The position numbers were made by a program, and so were the translations under genes. Positions 35,646-44,637 of a DNA stretch of 64,000 nt are shown here, in pieces. The DNA comes from Nocardia pneumoniae NBRC 100136. GTDB lineage: Bacteria; Actinomycetota; Actinomycetes; Mycobacteriales; Mycobacteriaceae. Every line of letters starts with the position of its first letter. The stretch's first letter is position 1. Where the stretch lies: contig NZ_BAGF01000006.1 of NCBI RefSeq assembly GCF_000308755.1, positions 124,001 through 188,000 on the forward strand, given 5' to 3'. The notes under the pieces were generated by a model. The model made no database searches, had not been told where the DNA came from, and saw nothing but the letters and a program-made list of their open reading frames with translations.

Positions 35646-36410
35646 TCACTGCCCGGCCTTGCGCGCCGCGAGATCGTCGTCGAAACGGGCGCGGATCTCG
35701 TCGGCGACGCCGGCGAGGTTGAGTTCGAAGGTGAATCCCTGCTCGTACCGGTAGCTGCGGTGCACGTCCTGCACGTCGATGCCGTTCAAGGCCCGCTTCG
35801 CCGCACGGATCACCCGGCCGTCCTTGGCCGCGATGTTCTTGGCCAATTCCAAGGCCGCCGCGTCGAGTTCGGCGCGCGGTACCACCTGGTAGACCGAGCC
35901 GTAATGGTGCAACTGCTGCGCGGTGACGGTGCTCGCGGTGTAGAAAAGTGCGCGCATCAGGTGCTGGGGCACCAAGCGCGCCAAGTGGGTCGCCGCTCCG
36001 AGCGCGCCGCGGTCCACCTCGGGCAGGCCGAATGTGGCGTCGTCGGAGGCGATCACGATGTCCGCGTTGCCGACCAACCCGATGCCGCCGCCCAGGCAGA
36101 AGCCCTGCACCACCGCGATGACCGGCACCTGGCACTCGTAGACCGCGGCGAAGGCCTCGAAACAGCCGTGGTTCGCGTCGATCAGCGCCTGGTGGCCGGG
36201 CTTGCTCTGGATCTCCTTGATGTCCACGCCCGCGTTGAAGCCACGGTTCTCCGCACGCAAGACGACCACCCTGGTGTCCGGATCGCGGCCCGCCGCGCGC
36301 ACTTCGTCGGCGATGGCGAACCAGCCCGCGGTCGGGATGGCGTTGACCGGCGGGTAGTCCACCGTGACCACGGTGACGCCGGTGGATTCGGAGTGGCGGT
36401 TGATCCCCAT
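35646..36410 (-). CDS. echA20: EchA20, crotonase-fold ring hydrolase of C/D degradation
   Basis: 254 residues: VTVVTVDYPPVNAIPTAGW, LRAENRGFNAGVDIKEIQ, VIAVVQGFCLGGGIGLVGNADIVIASDDATFGLPEVDRGALGAATHLARLVPQ. EchA20 opens ring D of a HIP-CoA-derived intermediate by retro-Claisen type hydrolysis. ATG 36410 has GGGAC at fair distance; ATG 36422 is also possible. Transcribed from the KstR2 site at 36443, divergent from an SDR gene. Confidence 0.88.
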   Translation of the reverse strand: MGINRHSESTGVTVVTVDYPPVNAIPTAGWFAIADEVRAAGRDPDTRVVVLRAENRGFNAGVDIKEIQSKPGHQALIDANHGCFEAFAAVYECQVPVIAVVQGFCLGGGIGLVGNADIVIASDDATFGLPEVDRGALGAATHLARLVPQHLMRALFYTASTVTAQQLHHYGSVYQVVPRAELDAAALELAKNIAAKDGRVIRAAKRALNGIDVQDVHRSYRYEQGFTFELNLAGVADEIRARFDDDLAARKAGQ

Positions 36411-36442
36411 CGCAAGTCCCATCGTCGATGAACGCAGTGGCA

Positions 36443-36461
36443 AAGCAAGCAGTTGCTTGGT
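36443..36461. promoter_or_regulatory. KstR2 operator between echA20 and SDR genes
   Basis: AAGCAA-GCAG-TTGCTT core extended to TTGCTTGGT. The right half is identical to the two other KstR2 sites; the left half is shifted by two bases. A TAGGTT box (36461-36466) follows, 6 bases before the GTG at 36473. Confidence 0.75.
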
Positions 36462-36472
36462 AGGTTAGCACG

Positions 36473-37255
36473 GTGGCACTCGAAATCGATCTCGCCGGAC
36501 GCGTCGTTCTGGTGACCGGCGGTGTTCGCGGCGTCGGCGCCGGAGTGAGCAAGGCTTTCCTGGCCGCGGGTGCGACCGTCGTCGCGTGTGCGCGGCGGCC
36601 CGCCGACGTTCCCGTCGAGGTGGACGGACGCGCCATCGACTACCTGCCGTGCGATGTCCGGGACGCGGACGCCGTCGGTGCGCTGATCGAGACGATCACC
36701 GAGCGCCACGGCCGCCTCGACCACCTCGTCAACAACGCGGGCGGCGCGCCTTTCGCGCTGGCGGCTGAGGCGGGCAAGAACTTCCACGCCAAGATCGTCG
36801 AACTGAACCTGCTCGCTCCACTGCTCGTGGCGCAGGCCGCCAACGCGGTGATGCAGCGCCAGGACGAGGGCGGCTCGATCGTGAACGTCTCCAGTGTCAG
36901 CGGGCACCGTCCGTCGCCGGGTACCGCGGCCTACGGCGCGGCCAAGGCGGGCATGGACAGCCTCACCGGCTCGCTCGCCGTCGAATGGGCGCCGAAGGTG
37001 CGGGTCAACTCGCTGGTGGTCGGGCCGGTCGACACCGAACTGAGCCACCTGCACTACGGCGACCAAGACGGCGTCGACGCGGTGGGGCAGACCATCCCTC
37101 TGGGTCGCCTGGCGCGCCCGGAGGACATCGGCCGCTGCGCTGTCTTCCTCGCCTCGCCGCTGGCGGGCTACGTCAGCGGCGCGACCCTGCTGGTGCACGG
37201 CGGTGGCGAGCGACCCGCCTTCCTCGCCGCCTCCACCGCGGATCAGCAGTCCTGA
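36473..37255 (+). CDS. SDR of the KstR2 regulon (Rv3549c counterpart)
   Basis: 260 residues: VVLVTGGVRGVGAGVSKAFL, HLVNNAGGAPFAL, GSIVNVSSVSGHRPSPGTAAYGAAKAGMDSLTGSLAVEW with Ser-Tyr-Lys intact, then NSLVVGPVDTELSHL. GTG 36473 directly after the KstR2 motif and TAGGTT, with no ribosome site: leaderless by inference. First of two adjacent SDR genes, placed as Rv3549c-Rv3548c are next to echA20/ipdAB. Reaction not established; an oxidation in the C/D-ring pathway is likely. Confidence 0.85.
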   Translation: MALEIDLAGRVVLVTGGVRGVGAGVSKAFLAAGATVVACARRPADVPVEVDGRAIDYLPCDVRDADAVGALIETITERHGRLDHLVNNAGGAPFALAAEAGKNFHAKIVELNLLAPLLVAQAANAVMQRQDEGGSIVNVSSVSGHRPSPGTAAYGAAKAGMDSLTGSLAVEWAPKVRVNSLVVGPVDTELSHLHYGDQDGVDAVGQTIPLGRLARPEDIGRCAVFLASPLAGYVSGATLLVHGGGERPAFLAASTADQQS

Positions 37256-37296
37256 ACAACCGGACCCCAACCCGACCACCCACGAAGAGGAAACCC

Positions 37297-38208
37297 ATGG
37301 ACACCGACCAGATCTGCGCCGGACGCGTCGTCATCGTCACCGGAGCGGGCCGGGGCATCGGCCGCGCGCACGCCCTCGCCTTCGCCGCGGCGGGCGCCCG
37401 CGTGGTGGTCAACGACCTCGGTTCGGCGCTGGACGGCGCGGCCACCGCCGAGACACCGGCGCAGCAGGTGGTCGCGGAGATCGAGGCGCTCGGCGGGGAA
37501 GCCGTGGCCAACGGCGACGACGTCGCGGACTGGGCTGGCGCCCGCAGACTCGTCCGCCAAGCCGTGGATACGTTCGGCACGCTGGACGTGCTGGTCAACA
37601 ACGCCGGTTTCGTGCGCGACCGGATGCTGGTCAACCTCAGCGAGGAGGAATGGGACGCGGTGATCCGCGTGCATCTCAAGGGTCATTTCGCCACCATGCG
37701 GCACGCGATCGAGTACTGGCGGGCGGAGACCAAGGCGGGCCGTCCGGTCGACGGCCGCATCATCAACACCAGCTCCGGCGCGGGTCTGCAAGGCAGCGTG
37801 GGACAGGGCAACTACGGCGCGGCCAAGGCCGGTATCGCGGGCCTGACACTGACCGCCGCCGCCGAGTTCGCCCGCTACGGCGTCACGGTGAACGCGATCG
37901 CCCCGGCCGCGCGCACCCGGATGACCGAGACGGTGTTCGCCGAGACGATGGCCAAGCCGGACAACGGCTTCGACGCCATGGCCCCGGAGAATGTGTCTCC
38001 GCTGGTCGTGTGGCTGGGCAGCACGCAGTCGGCGGCCGTGACCGGGCGGATGTTCGAGGTCGAGGGCGGCAAGGTGGCGCTGGCCGACGGGTGGCGGCAC
38101 GGCGTCGCGGTCGACCGCGGCGCCCGCTGGAACCCGGCCGAACTCGGTCCCGTCGTAGCCGATCTGATCGCCAAAGCGGCGCCGCCGGAGCCGGTCTATG
38201 GGGCTTGA
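37297..38208 (+). CDS. SDR of the KstR2 regulon (Rv3548c counterpart)
   Basis: 303 residues, related to the dehydrogenase domain of peroxisomal multifunctional (17beta-HSD4-type) enzymes: VVIVTGAGRGIGRAHALAFA, VVVNDLGSALDG, VLVNNAGFVRDRMLVNLSEEEWDAVI, IINTSSGAGLQGSVGQGNYGAAKAGI, NAIAPAARTRMTETVF. ATG 37297 with GAAGAGG; 41 bases after the previous SDR. Similar in build to hsd4A at 59816, so 3-hydroxyacyl-CoA dehydrogenase activity is a fair guess. Confidence 0.85.
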   Translation: MDTDQICAGRVVIVTGAGRGIGRAHALAFAAAGARVVVNDLGSALDGAATAETPAQQVVAEIEALGGEAVANGDDVADWAGARRLVRQAVDTFGTLDVLVNNAGFVRDRMLVNLSEEEWDAVIRVHLKGHFATMRHAIEYWRAETKAGRPVDGRIINTSSGAGLQGSVGQGNYGAAKAGIAGLTLTAAAEFARYGVTVNAIAPAARTRMTETVFAETMAKPDNGFDAMAPENVSPLVVWLGSTQSAAVTGRMFEVEGGKVALADGWRHGVAVDRGARWNPAELGPVVADLIAKAAPPEPVYGA

Positions 38209-38567
38209 TCGGCACCGCCCGGCGTGGGCGCGGTCGAGGCTGGGATGAATCGTCACCGGTCCGCGCGTGGCCGATCTGGCCGACCGGGCGGCGCGGCGGA
38301 CGCCCGGTGGATAGCTCCGCCGGAAGGCATTAGTCCATGCGCATGGGTCCAGGCCAGCCGCAGAGCTATGCGGCGATGGCTTCCCCGCCCGCTCGAAATT
38401 GGGCGCGCTGGGGCGCGGACAGTCGGTCGGATGCAATAGTGCGCGACCGGTCGGCTATTCGAACGAACCGGCCCGGCGGCGAATCCGGTTCGGCGCGAAC
38501 GAGGAACGCCGGACGACATCGAAAACGGTTATCCACGTCGCTGATCCGGACGCCATCGCATACCGGA
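38209..38567. other. Intergenic stretch without a supported gene
   Basis: Between the SDR stop and the hairpin cluster. Open frames here are short, Arg/Pro-rich and lack ribosome sites. I see no promoter or repeat that I can support. Confidence 0.5.
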
Positions 38568-38681
38568 CCGCGGTCATGCCCTTATTTCTTCGGGCACGAC
38601 CGCGGCGCCCGTTATGTGCCGCAAGCACGTTTGCACGTGCATAACGCAACACAGTGCGACCCGGTGGGCCGCACTGTGTTG
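38568..38681. other. Three abutting hairpins 3' of the espR homologue
   Basis: Hairpin 1: CCGCGGTC (38568-38575) with GACCGCGG (38598-38605), inner TGCCC/GGGCA. Hairpin 2: CGTTATG (38610-38616) with CATAACG (38640-38646), or the internal GCACGT-TTGC-ACGTGC (38625-38640). Hairpin 3: CAACACAGTGCG (38647-38658) with CGCACTGTGTTG (38670-38681). The last is 14 bases from the espR-like stop and may be its terminator; the others are unexplained. Confidence 0.6.
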
Positions 38682-38695
38682 CCGTGCAGGAGAAC

Positions 38696-39112
38696 CTATT
38701 CGGTGCCGTCCGGAGGAATTTCGGGCAAGCCTTCGCTGGCCCGCAACTTCTCCGCCATGGACGTGAGTAGGTTCTGTGATTCTTCGGACAAGTCGAACGC
38801 CCTACTCGACAGCCGTCGCAGTCCGTAGCCCTGCAGCTGGGACAGCAGCTCCAGATCGTGATCGATCTTGGCGGCATAGATGTCGTTGAAGAAGTAGTCC
38901 GGCTTGACCTTGAAGAACTTCGCCAGGGCGGCCACCGTCTCATCGGACGGGTTCGTCCGTTGTCCCGACCGCAACTGCGACAGGTACGGTTTCGAGATCG
39001 GATGTCCGGAGGCCGTCAGCGCCGCCGCAACCTCCGCGTTGGTATGCGGCTTACGCCCCGGGGGATGCACGGTTTCGAACAGCTTGTTCAGCCGCGCCGC
39101 GAAATCAGCCAT
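38696..39112 (-). CDS. espR: EspR-like nucleoid-associated transcription factor
   Basis: 138 residues. FAARLNKLFETVHPPGRKPHTNAEVAAALTASGHPISKPYLSQLRSGQRTNPSDETVAALAKFF is the helix-turn-helix domain of EspR; the rest (VKPDYFFNDIYAAKIDHDLELLSQLQGYGLRRLSSRAFDLS) is the dimerisation part. In M. tuberculosis EspR is an architectural regulator that binds many loci, including lipid and ESX-1 genes. Here it lies between the KstR2 cluster and fadA5/cyp125. ATG 39112. The 359-base region upstream could contain a long leader, as reported for M. tuberculosis espR. Confidence 0.85.
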   Translation of the reverse strand: MADFAARLNKLFETVHPPGRKPHTNAEVAAALTASGHPISKPYLSQLRSGQRTNPSDETVAALAKFFKVKPDYFFNDIYAAKIDHDLELLSQLQGYGLRRLSSRAFDLSEESQNLLTSMAEKLRASEGLPEIPPDGTE

Positions 39113-39471
39113 TGTGAGCCGCCCAATTCCCTTCGCTGTACTAACAGTCGTTATCTCGGATACGTATCATTGATATTAGCGGCTCAGTAACTGAAAACCT
39201 ACGCCTGATTCCGGATTTCCTTGAAGCTTCTAGGTCGGATGGCGGCGAAGGCACTGGGACGGTTGGGTTTGCGGGTCACCCCAACGGCTCTCGAGAACCC
39301 TGGGTACGGCCAGGTTCTGGCCCGTCGTTGCGGTCTCGCGGCAGGGGGTCTTGATAGCCGCAAGATAGCTGACGTCTCATCGACCGAGCGGTATGGGGGT
39401 TTGTGTGGCGTACGACACGTTTCGGCCCCTAGGGGATGAACGTTCAACAAACGGGCAAAGTGGTTGAAACT
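39113..39471. other. Upstream region of espR homologue; no supported gene
   Basis: Less GC-rich than its neighbours near 39120-39240 and 39440-39471. It holds a 72-codon frame (39221-39439, TTG start, no ribosome site) that I do not trust. Most likely promoter and leader of the espR-like gene plus the 3' end of the fadA5 unit. Confidence 0.45.
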
Positions 39472-40740
<1,269 letters not shown>

Positions 40741-40743
40741 TTA

Positions 40744-40757
40744 TAGAACGTGTTTCA
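40744..40757. promoter_or_regulatory. KstR operator for cyp125
   Basis: TAGAACGTGTTTCA, 21 bases before the cyp125 GTG. Good KstR match, separate from the fadA5 motif. Confidence 0.78.
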
Positions 40758-40778
40758 GTTTGTCGAAGGAGACATCTG

Positions 40779-42038
40779 GTGGTAGACACTCGGAATACCC
40801 GGCCGAATCTCCCGGACGGGTTCGACGTCACGGACCCGGACATCTACGCCGAGCGTGTTCCGGTCGAGGAGTTCGCCGAACTGCGCCGGACCGCTCCGAT
40901 CTGGTGGAATCCGCAGTCGCCCGACGTCAGCGGGTTCCACGACGACGGTTTCTGGGTGGTCAGCAAGCACGCCGATGTCAAAGAGGTCTCGCGGCGCAGC
41001 GACGTGTTCTCCAGCTACGAGAACACCGCCATCCCGCGGTTCAACGACGACATCTCCCGCGAGCAGATCGAGCTGCAACGCATCGTCCTGCTGAACATGG
41101 ACGCGCCCGAGCACACCAAGCTGCGCAAGATCATCTCGCGCGGGTTCACGCCGCGCGCCATCAACGGTCTGCGTGCCGAGCTGTCGGCCCGCGCCGAGTC
41201 GATCGTGAAGGCGGCGGCCGAGGCGGGGTCCGGCGATTTCGTCACCCAGGTCGCGTGCGAACTGCCGCTGCAGGCCATCGCCGAGCTGATCGGCGTGCCG
41301 CAGGAAGACCGGATGAAGGTGTTCACCTGGTCCAACGACATGACCGGCTACGACGACCCGGAGAGCACCGCCGACCCGGTCGCGGCCTCCGCCGAGATCC
41401 TGGGTTACGCCTACCAGATGGCGGCCGCCCGCAAGCAGTGCCCGGCCGACGACATCGTGACCACGCTGATCGAGGCCGATGTCGACGGTGACAAGCTCAC
41501 CGAGGAGGAGTTCGGCTTCTTCGTGATCATGCTCGCCGTGGCGGGCAACGAGACCACCCGCAACGCCATCTCGCACGGCATGATGGCGTTCCTGGAGAAC
41601 CCGGACCAGTGGGAGCTGTTCAAAAAGGAGCGGCCCGCCACCGCCGCCGACGAGATCATCCGCTGGGCCACCCCGGTCACCTCGTTCCAGCGGACCGCGC
41701 TGGAGGACACCGAACTCGGCGGCGTGCGGATCAAGAAGGGGCAGCGCGTGGTCATGCTGTACCGCTCGGCGAACTTCGACGAGGACGTCTTCGATCACCC
41801 GGAGAAGTTCGACATCATGCGCAAGGACAACCCGCACCTGGCCTTCGGCGGCACCGGCGCGCACTTCTGCATCGGGGCGAATCTGGCCCGGCTGGAGATC
41901 GACCTGATCTTCAACGCCATTGCCGATCACCTGCCCGACATCACCAAGGTCGCCGACGCGAAGCGGCTGCGTTCGGGCTGGCTCAACGGGATCAAGGAGT
42001 TCCCGGTCGACTACAAGACGTGCCCGGTCGCGCACTGA
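40779..42038 (+). CDS. cyp125: CYP125 steroid C26/C27-monooxygenase
   Basis: 419-residue cytochrome P450 that oxidises the terminal methyl of the cholesterol/cholestenone side chain, the entry to side-chain beta-oxidation. I-helix MLAVAGNETTRNAISHG, ExxR in ADEIIRWATPV, heme loop AFGGTGAHFCIGANLAR with Cys364. N-terminal TDPDIYAERVPVEEFAELRRTAPIWWNPQ and IVLLNMDAPEHTKLRKIISRGFTPRAI are CYP125-like. GTG 40779 with GAAGGAGA six bases upstream; reading frame upstream lacks support. Followed by a strong hairpin. Confidence 0.95.
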   Translation: MVDTRNTRPNLPDGFDVTDPDIYAERVPVEEFAELRRTAPIWWNPQSPDVSGFHDDGFWVVSKHADVKEVSRRSDVFSSYENTAIPRFNDDISREQIELQRIVLLNMDAPEHTKLRKIISRGFTPRAINGLRAELSARAESIVKAAAEAGSGDFVTQVACELPLQAIAELIGVPQEDRMKVFTWSNDMTGYDDPESTADPVAASAEILGYAYQMAAARKQCPADDIVTTLIEADVDGDKLTEEEFGFFVIMLAVAGNETTRNAISHGMMAFLENPDQWELFKKERPATAADEIIRWATPVTSFQRTALEDTELGGVRIKKGQRVVMLYRSANFDEDVFDHPEKFDIMRKDNPHLAFGGTGAHFCIGANLARLEIDLIFNAIADHLPDITKVADAKRLRSGWLNGIKEFPVDYKTCPVAH

Positions 42039-42048
42039 GATCCGAAAA

Positions 42049-42079
42049 GGGCCCGCACACCGGCATGGTGTGCGGGCCC
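42049..42079. terminator. Bidirectional terminator between cyp125 and SnoaL-like gene
   Basis: GGGCCCGCACACC, 5-base loop GGCAT, GGTGTGCGGGCCC: perfect 13-bp stem between convergent genes (stops at 42038 and 42099). Confidence 0.8.
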
Positions 42080-42098
42080 CTATTCGTTCGGAGTGCGT

Positions 42099-42512
42099 TC
42101 AGTCGACCGGTCGCGCGGTCGCCATGGCGCGATCGACCTCCCAGAACGCGCGCAGGGCGGCGATCTTCCCGTCCTCGTCCACCCGGTAGGTGAACACGCC
42201 GTCGGCGTCGATCCGGTGACCGCCGATCGTGCTGCGGATGGTGCCGGTGAAGGCGACTTCATTGCCGCAGGCGAACGAGTCGCCGAACAGGAACTCGATC
42301 AGGTCGGTCTTGGCGATCGCCTTGTCCCAGAACGCGGCGATGGCTTCCTTGCCGCGGTGTCCCTTGCCCTCCGGATCGAATCCGGACGCGCCGATCGGGT
42401 CTTCCACGATGCCGTCCTCGGCGAACAGCGCGACCCATGCCTGCTTGTCCCGCGCTCGAACCGCGGCCTGCGACGCGAGGCCAGCTGCTCTGGCGGGGTG
42501 CTCACTGCTCAT
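42099..42512 (-). CDS. SnoaL-like / ketosteroid-isomerase-fold protein
   Basis: 137 residues: AVRARDKQAWVALFAEDGIVEDPIGASGFDPEG, GKEAIAAFWDKAI, ADGVFTYRVDEDGKIAALRAFWEVDRA, the NTF2-like cone fold seen in delta5-3-ketosteroid isomerases and SnoaL cyclases. The active-site acids of true KSI cannot be confirmed by eye, so isomerase activity is inferred from fold and place. ATG 42512 overlaps the LLM gene stop (ATGA). Last gene of the KstR-controlled DUF35-ltp4-ltp3-LLM-SnoaL operon. Confidence 0.8.
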   Translation of the reverse strand: MSSEHPARAAGLASQAAVRARDKQAWVALFAEDGIVEDPIGASGFDPEGKGHRGKEAIAAFWDKAIAKTDLIEFLFGDSFACGNEVAFTGTIRSTIGGHRIDADGVFTYRVDEDGKIAALRAFWEVDRAMATARPVD

Positions 42513-43411
42513 GGCGTGTCCTTTCCCGGCCGCGCGGCCACGATCGGTTCGGCGATGTTCTGCTGTGCGAACTTGCGCAGCGAGTCCTGCTTGGCGGCGA
42601 GCTCGCCGTCGAAGCCGATGCCGTCGGCCAGCCAGGGCACCACGATCGCGTCGGTGACGCCCGCGTCGGCGAGGTCCTGATACCCGGACCGGCCGAAGCG
42701 GTCTACGCATACCGCTTGGATCTCGAACGGTTCGCCGGTCCTGCCGAACTCGGCGCGCAGCTCACCGAGTCTTCCGATCGTGCGCCGCAGCTCGTCGTAG
42801 GTCATCATGGCCGAGGTCCAGCCGTCGCCAACCCGTGCTGCGCGCCGCAGCGCCGCGTCGGTGTGCCCGCCGATGTAGAACGGCACCGGCTCGCTCGGCG
42901 CCGGGCTCATCTGCAACGGATCGAAGTCGAAGAACTCGCCGTGATACTCGACCATCCCTCCGCCCAAGACCAGCTTGATGACCTCGATCATCTCGTCCAC
43001 CCGGGCGCCCCGCCGCGCGAACGGCGCCCCGCACCACTCGAATTCCTCCGGCGCCCAGCCGATCCCGACGCCGAAGCCGAAGCGGTTGCCGGACAGATTG
43101 GCCACCGAGCCGACCTGCCTGGCCAGCAGCAGCGGGTTGCGCGAACCCAGCTTGAGCACGTTCGTGTAGAAGCGGATGCGGCTGGTCACGGCCGCCATGG
43201 CGGTCGCGCCGATGAGCGGGTCGACCCACGGTGTGTCCGGTCCCCAGAACCTGCTGCCGTCTGGCGTGTACGGGTATTTCGCCGCCGCCGACTTCATGTA
43301 GAACAGCGAGTCCGGCAGCGCGATCGACGAAAAGCCGCATTCCTCAGCGGTTTTCGCCAGCTCGGGCAGCTGGTCCAGTGGGCTCAGCGCGATGCCGAGG
43401 GTGAACTTCAT
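42509..43411 (-). CDS. LLM-class F420-dependent oxidoreductase
   Basis: 300-residue luciferase-like monooxygenase-fold protein: MKFTLGIALSPLDQLPELAKTAEECGFSSIALPDSLFY, IRFYTNVLKLGSRNPLLLARQVGSVANLSGNRFGFGVGIGWAPEEFEW, VPFYIGGHTDAALRRAARVGDGW. F420 rather than FMN use is typical for this group in mycolata. ATG 43411 matches the usual MKF start; GTG 43420, overlapping the ltp3 stop and preceded by GGAG, is an alternative. Role in steroid breakdown is suggested only by the operon. Confidence 0.82.
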   Translation of the reverse strand: MKFTLGIALSPLDQLPELAKTAEECGFSSIALPDSLFYMKSAAAKYPYTPDGSRFWGPDTPWVDPLIGATAMAAVTSRIRFYTNVLKLGSRNPLLLARQVGSVANLSGNRFGFGVGIGWAPEEFEWCGAPFARRGARVDEMIEVIKLVLGGGMVEYHGEFFDFDPLQMSPAPSEPVPFYIGGHTDAALRRAARVGDGWTSAMMTYDELRRTIGRLGELRAEFGRTGEPFEIQAVCVDRFGRSGYQDLADAGVTDAIVVPWLADGIGFDGELAAKQDSLRKFAQQNIAEPIVAARPGKDTP

Positions 43412-43416
43412 GGCGG

Positions 43417-44637
43417 TCACCGCCGCTCCGATCCGACCACCCACATCGAGAAGTACTGCGACCCGCCGCCGTACGCGTGACCGAGCGCCTTGCGCGCACC
43501 CTCGACCTGATAGTCCCCGGCCCGTCCCATCACCTGCTTGGCCGCCTCGGCGAACCGGATGAGCCCCGAAGCGCCGATCGGGTTGGAGGACAGCACGCCA
43601 CCGGACGGGTTGACCGGCAGGGTGCCGCCGATCTCGGTCTCACCTTTGTCGGTGAGCTTCCAGCCGTCGCCCGGGGGCACGAAGCCGAGGTTTTCCAGCC
43701 ACATCGGCTCGAACCAGGAGAACGGCACGTAGATCTCGGCCACGTCGATCTCCTCCAGCGGGTTGGTGATCCCGGCCGCCTCCCACAGCGCCGCGGCCGC
43801 GTCGCGTCCCGCCTGGGGATTCACCTGGTCTCGTCCGGCATAGGTGGTCGGCTCGGTGCGCATCGCGGTGGCGTGCACCCAGGCGACCTTCCTGCCGGTG
43901 GCCTCGACGGAGGCGGCGGCGTCGGCGTCGCCGAGCACGATCGCGCATGCGCCGTCGGAGGAGGGGCAGGTCTCGTCGAAGCGGATCGGGTCCCACAGCA
44001 TCTGCGAGGCGAGCACCGATTCCAGCGTGATGTCGGGCTGCTTCAGATGGGCGAGCGGGTTCTTGGCGCCGTTGCGGCGATCCTTCACCGCGACCATCGC
44101 GCCGATGTGGCCCGGCGCGTTCGAGCGGCGGATGTAGGAGCGCACGTGCGGTGCGAAATACCCACCCGCTCCCGCGCCGACGGGCATGGTGAACGGCACC
44201 GGGATCGACAACGCCCACATGGCGTTCGATTCCGACTGCTTCTCCCAGGCCACCGCGAGCACGCGCTTGTGCACGCCCGCCTGCACCAGGTTGGTCGCGA
44301 CGATGCCGGTGGAGCCGCCGACCGACCCGGCGGTGTGCACGCGCAGCAGCGGTTTCCCGGTCGCGCCCAAGGCGTCCGCCAGATACAGCTCGGGCATCAT
44401 GACGCCCTCGAACAGGTCGGGCGCCTTGCCGACCACGACCGCGTCGATATCGGCGATGGTCAGCCCGGCGTCGGCGAGGGCGCGATCGATCGCCTCGCGG
44501 CACATGCCCGCCATCGACACATCGGTGCGTTTCGTCACGTGATGGGTTTGTCCGGTGCCGAGCACCGCGGCGGGGAAACGCCCACCCGTCGCCCGACCCC
44601 CGCCCCTCACCGAATCGCTGCGCGATGCTGTAGTCAT
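43417..44637 (-). CDS. ltp3: Ltp3-like thiolase-fold lipid-transfer/aldolase protein
   Basis: 406 residues: AAVLGTGQTHHVTKRTDVSMAGMCREAIDRALADAGL, VVVGKAPDLFEGVMMPELYLADALGATGKPLLRVHTAGSVGGSTGIVAT, DPIRFDETCPSSDGACAIVLGD, GGTLPVNPSGGVLSSNPIGASGLIRFAEA. The thiolase Cys position reads HTAGSVGG (no Cys), as in SCP2-thiolase-like Ltp proteins that act as aldolase subunits with DUF35 partners. Numbered ltp3 from position (Rv3523). ATG 44637 overlaps the ltp4 stop. Confidence 0.82.
   Translation of the reverse strand: MTTASRSDSVRGGGRATGGRFPAAVLGTGQTHHVTKRTDVSMAGMCREAIDRALADAGLTIADIDAVVVGKAPDLFEGVMMPELYLADALGATGKPLLRVHTAGSVGGSTGIVATNLVQAGVHKRVLAVAWEKQSESNAMWALSIPVPFTMPVGAGAGGYFAPHVRSYIRRSNAPGHIGAMVAVKDRRNGAKNPLAHLKQPDITLESVLASQMLWDPIRFDETCPSSDGACAIVLGDADAAASVEATGRKVAWVHATAMRTEPTTYAGRDQVNPQAGRDAAAALWEAAGITNPLEEIDVAEIYVPFSWFEPMWLENLGFVPPGDGWKLTDKGETEIGGTLPVNPSGGVLSSNPIGASGLIRFAEAAKQVMGRAGDYQVEGARKALGHAYGGGSQYFSMWVVGSERR

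Noticed and set aside
34717-36636. 639-codon minus frame that would fuse an N-terminal domain to IpdA
   Set aside because: The N-terminal part is echA20 read in the wrong frame; IpdA has its own start at 35592.
38337-38828. 163-codon plus frame across the hairpin cluster
   Set aside because: Runs antisense into the espR-like gene and is rich in Arg/Ser/Pro without domain character.
39221-39439. 72-codon plus frame upstream of the espR homologue
   Set aside because: TTG start without a ribosome site, no recognisable pattern, in a region that fits a leader/promoter.
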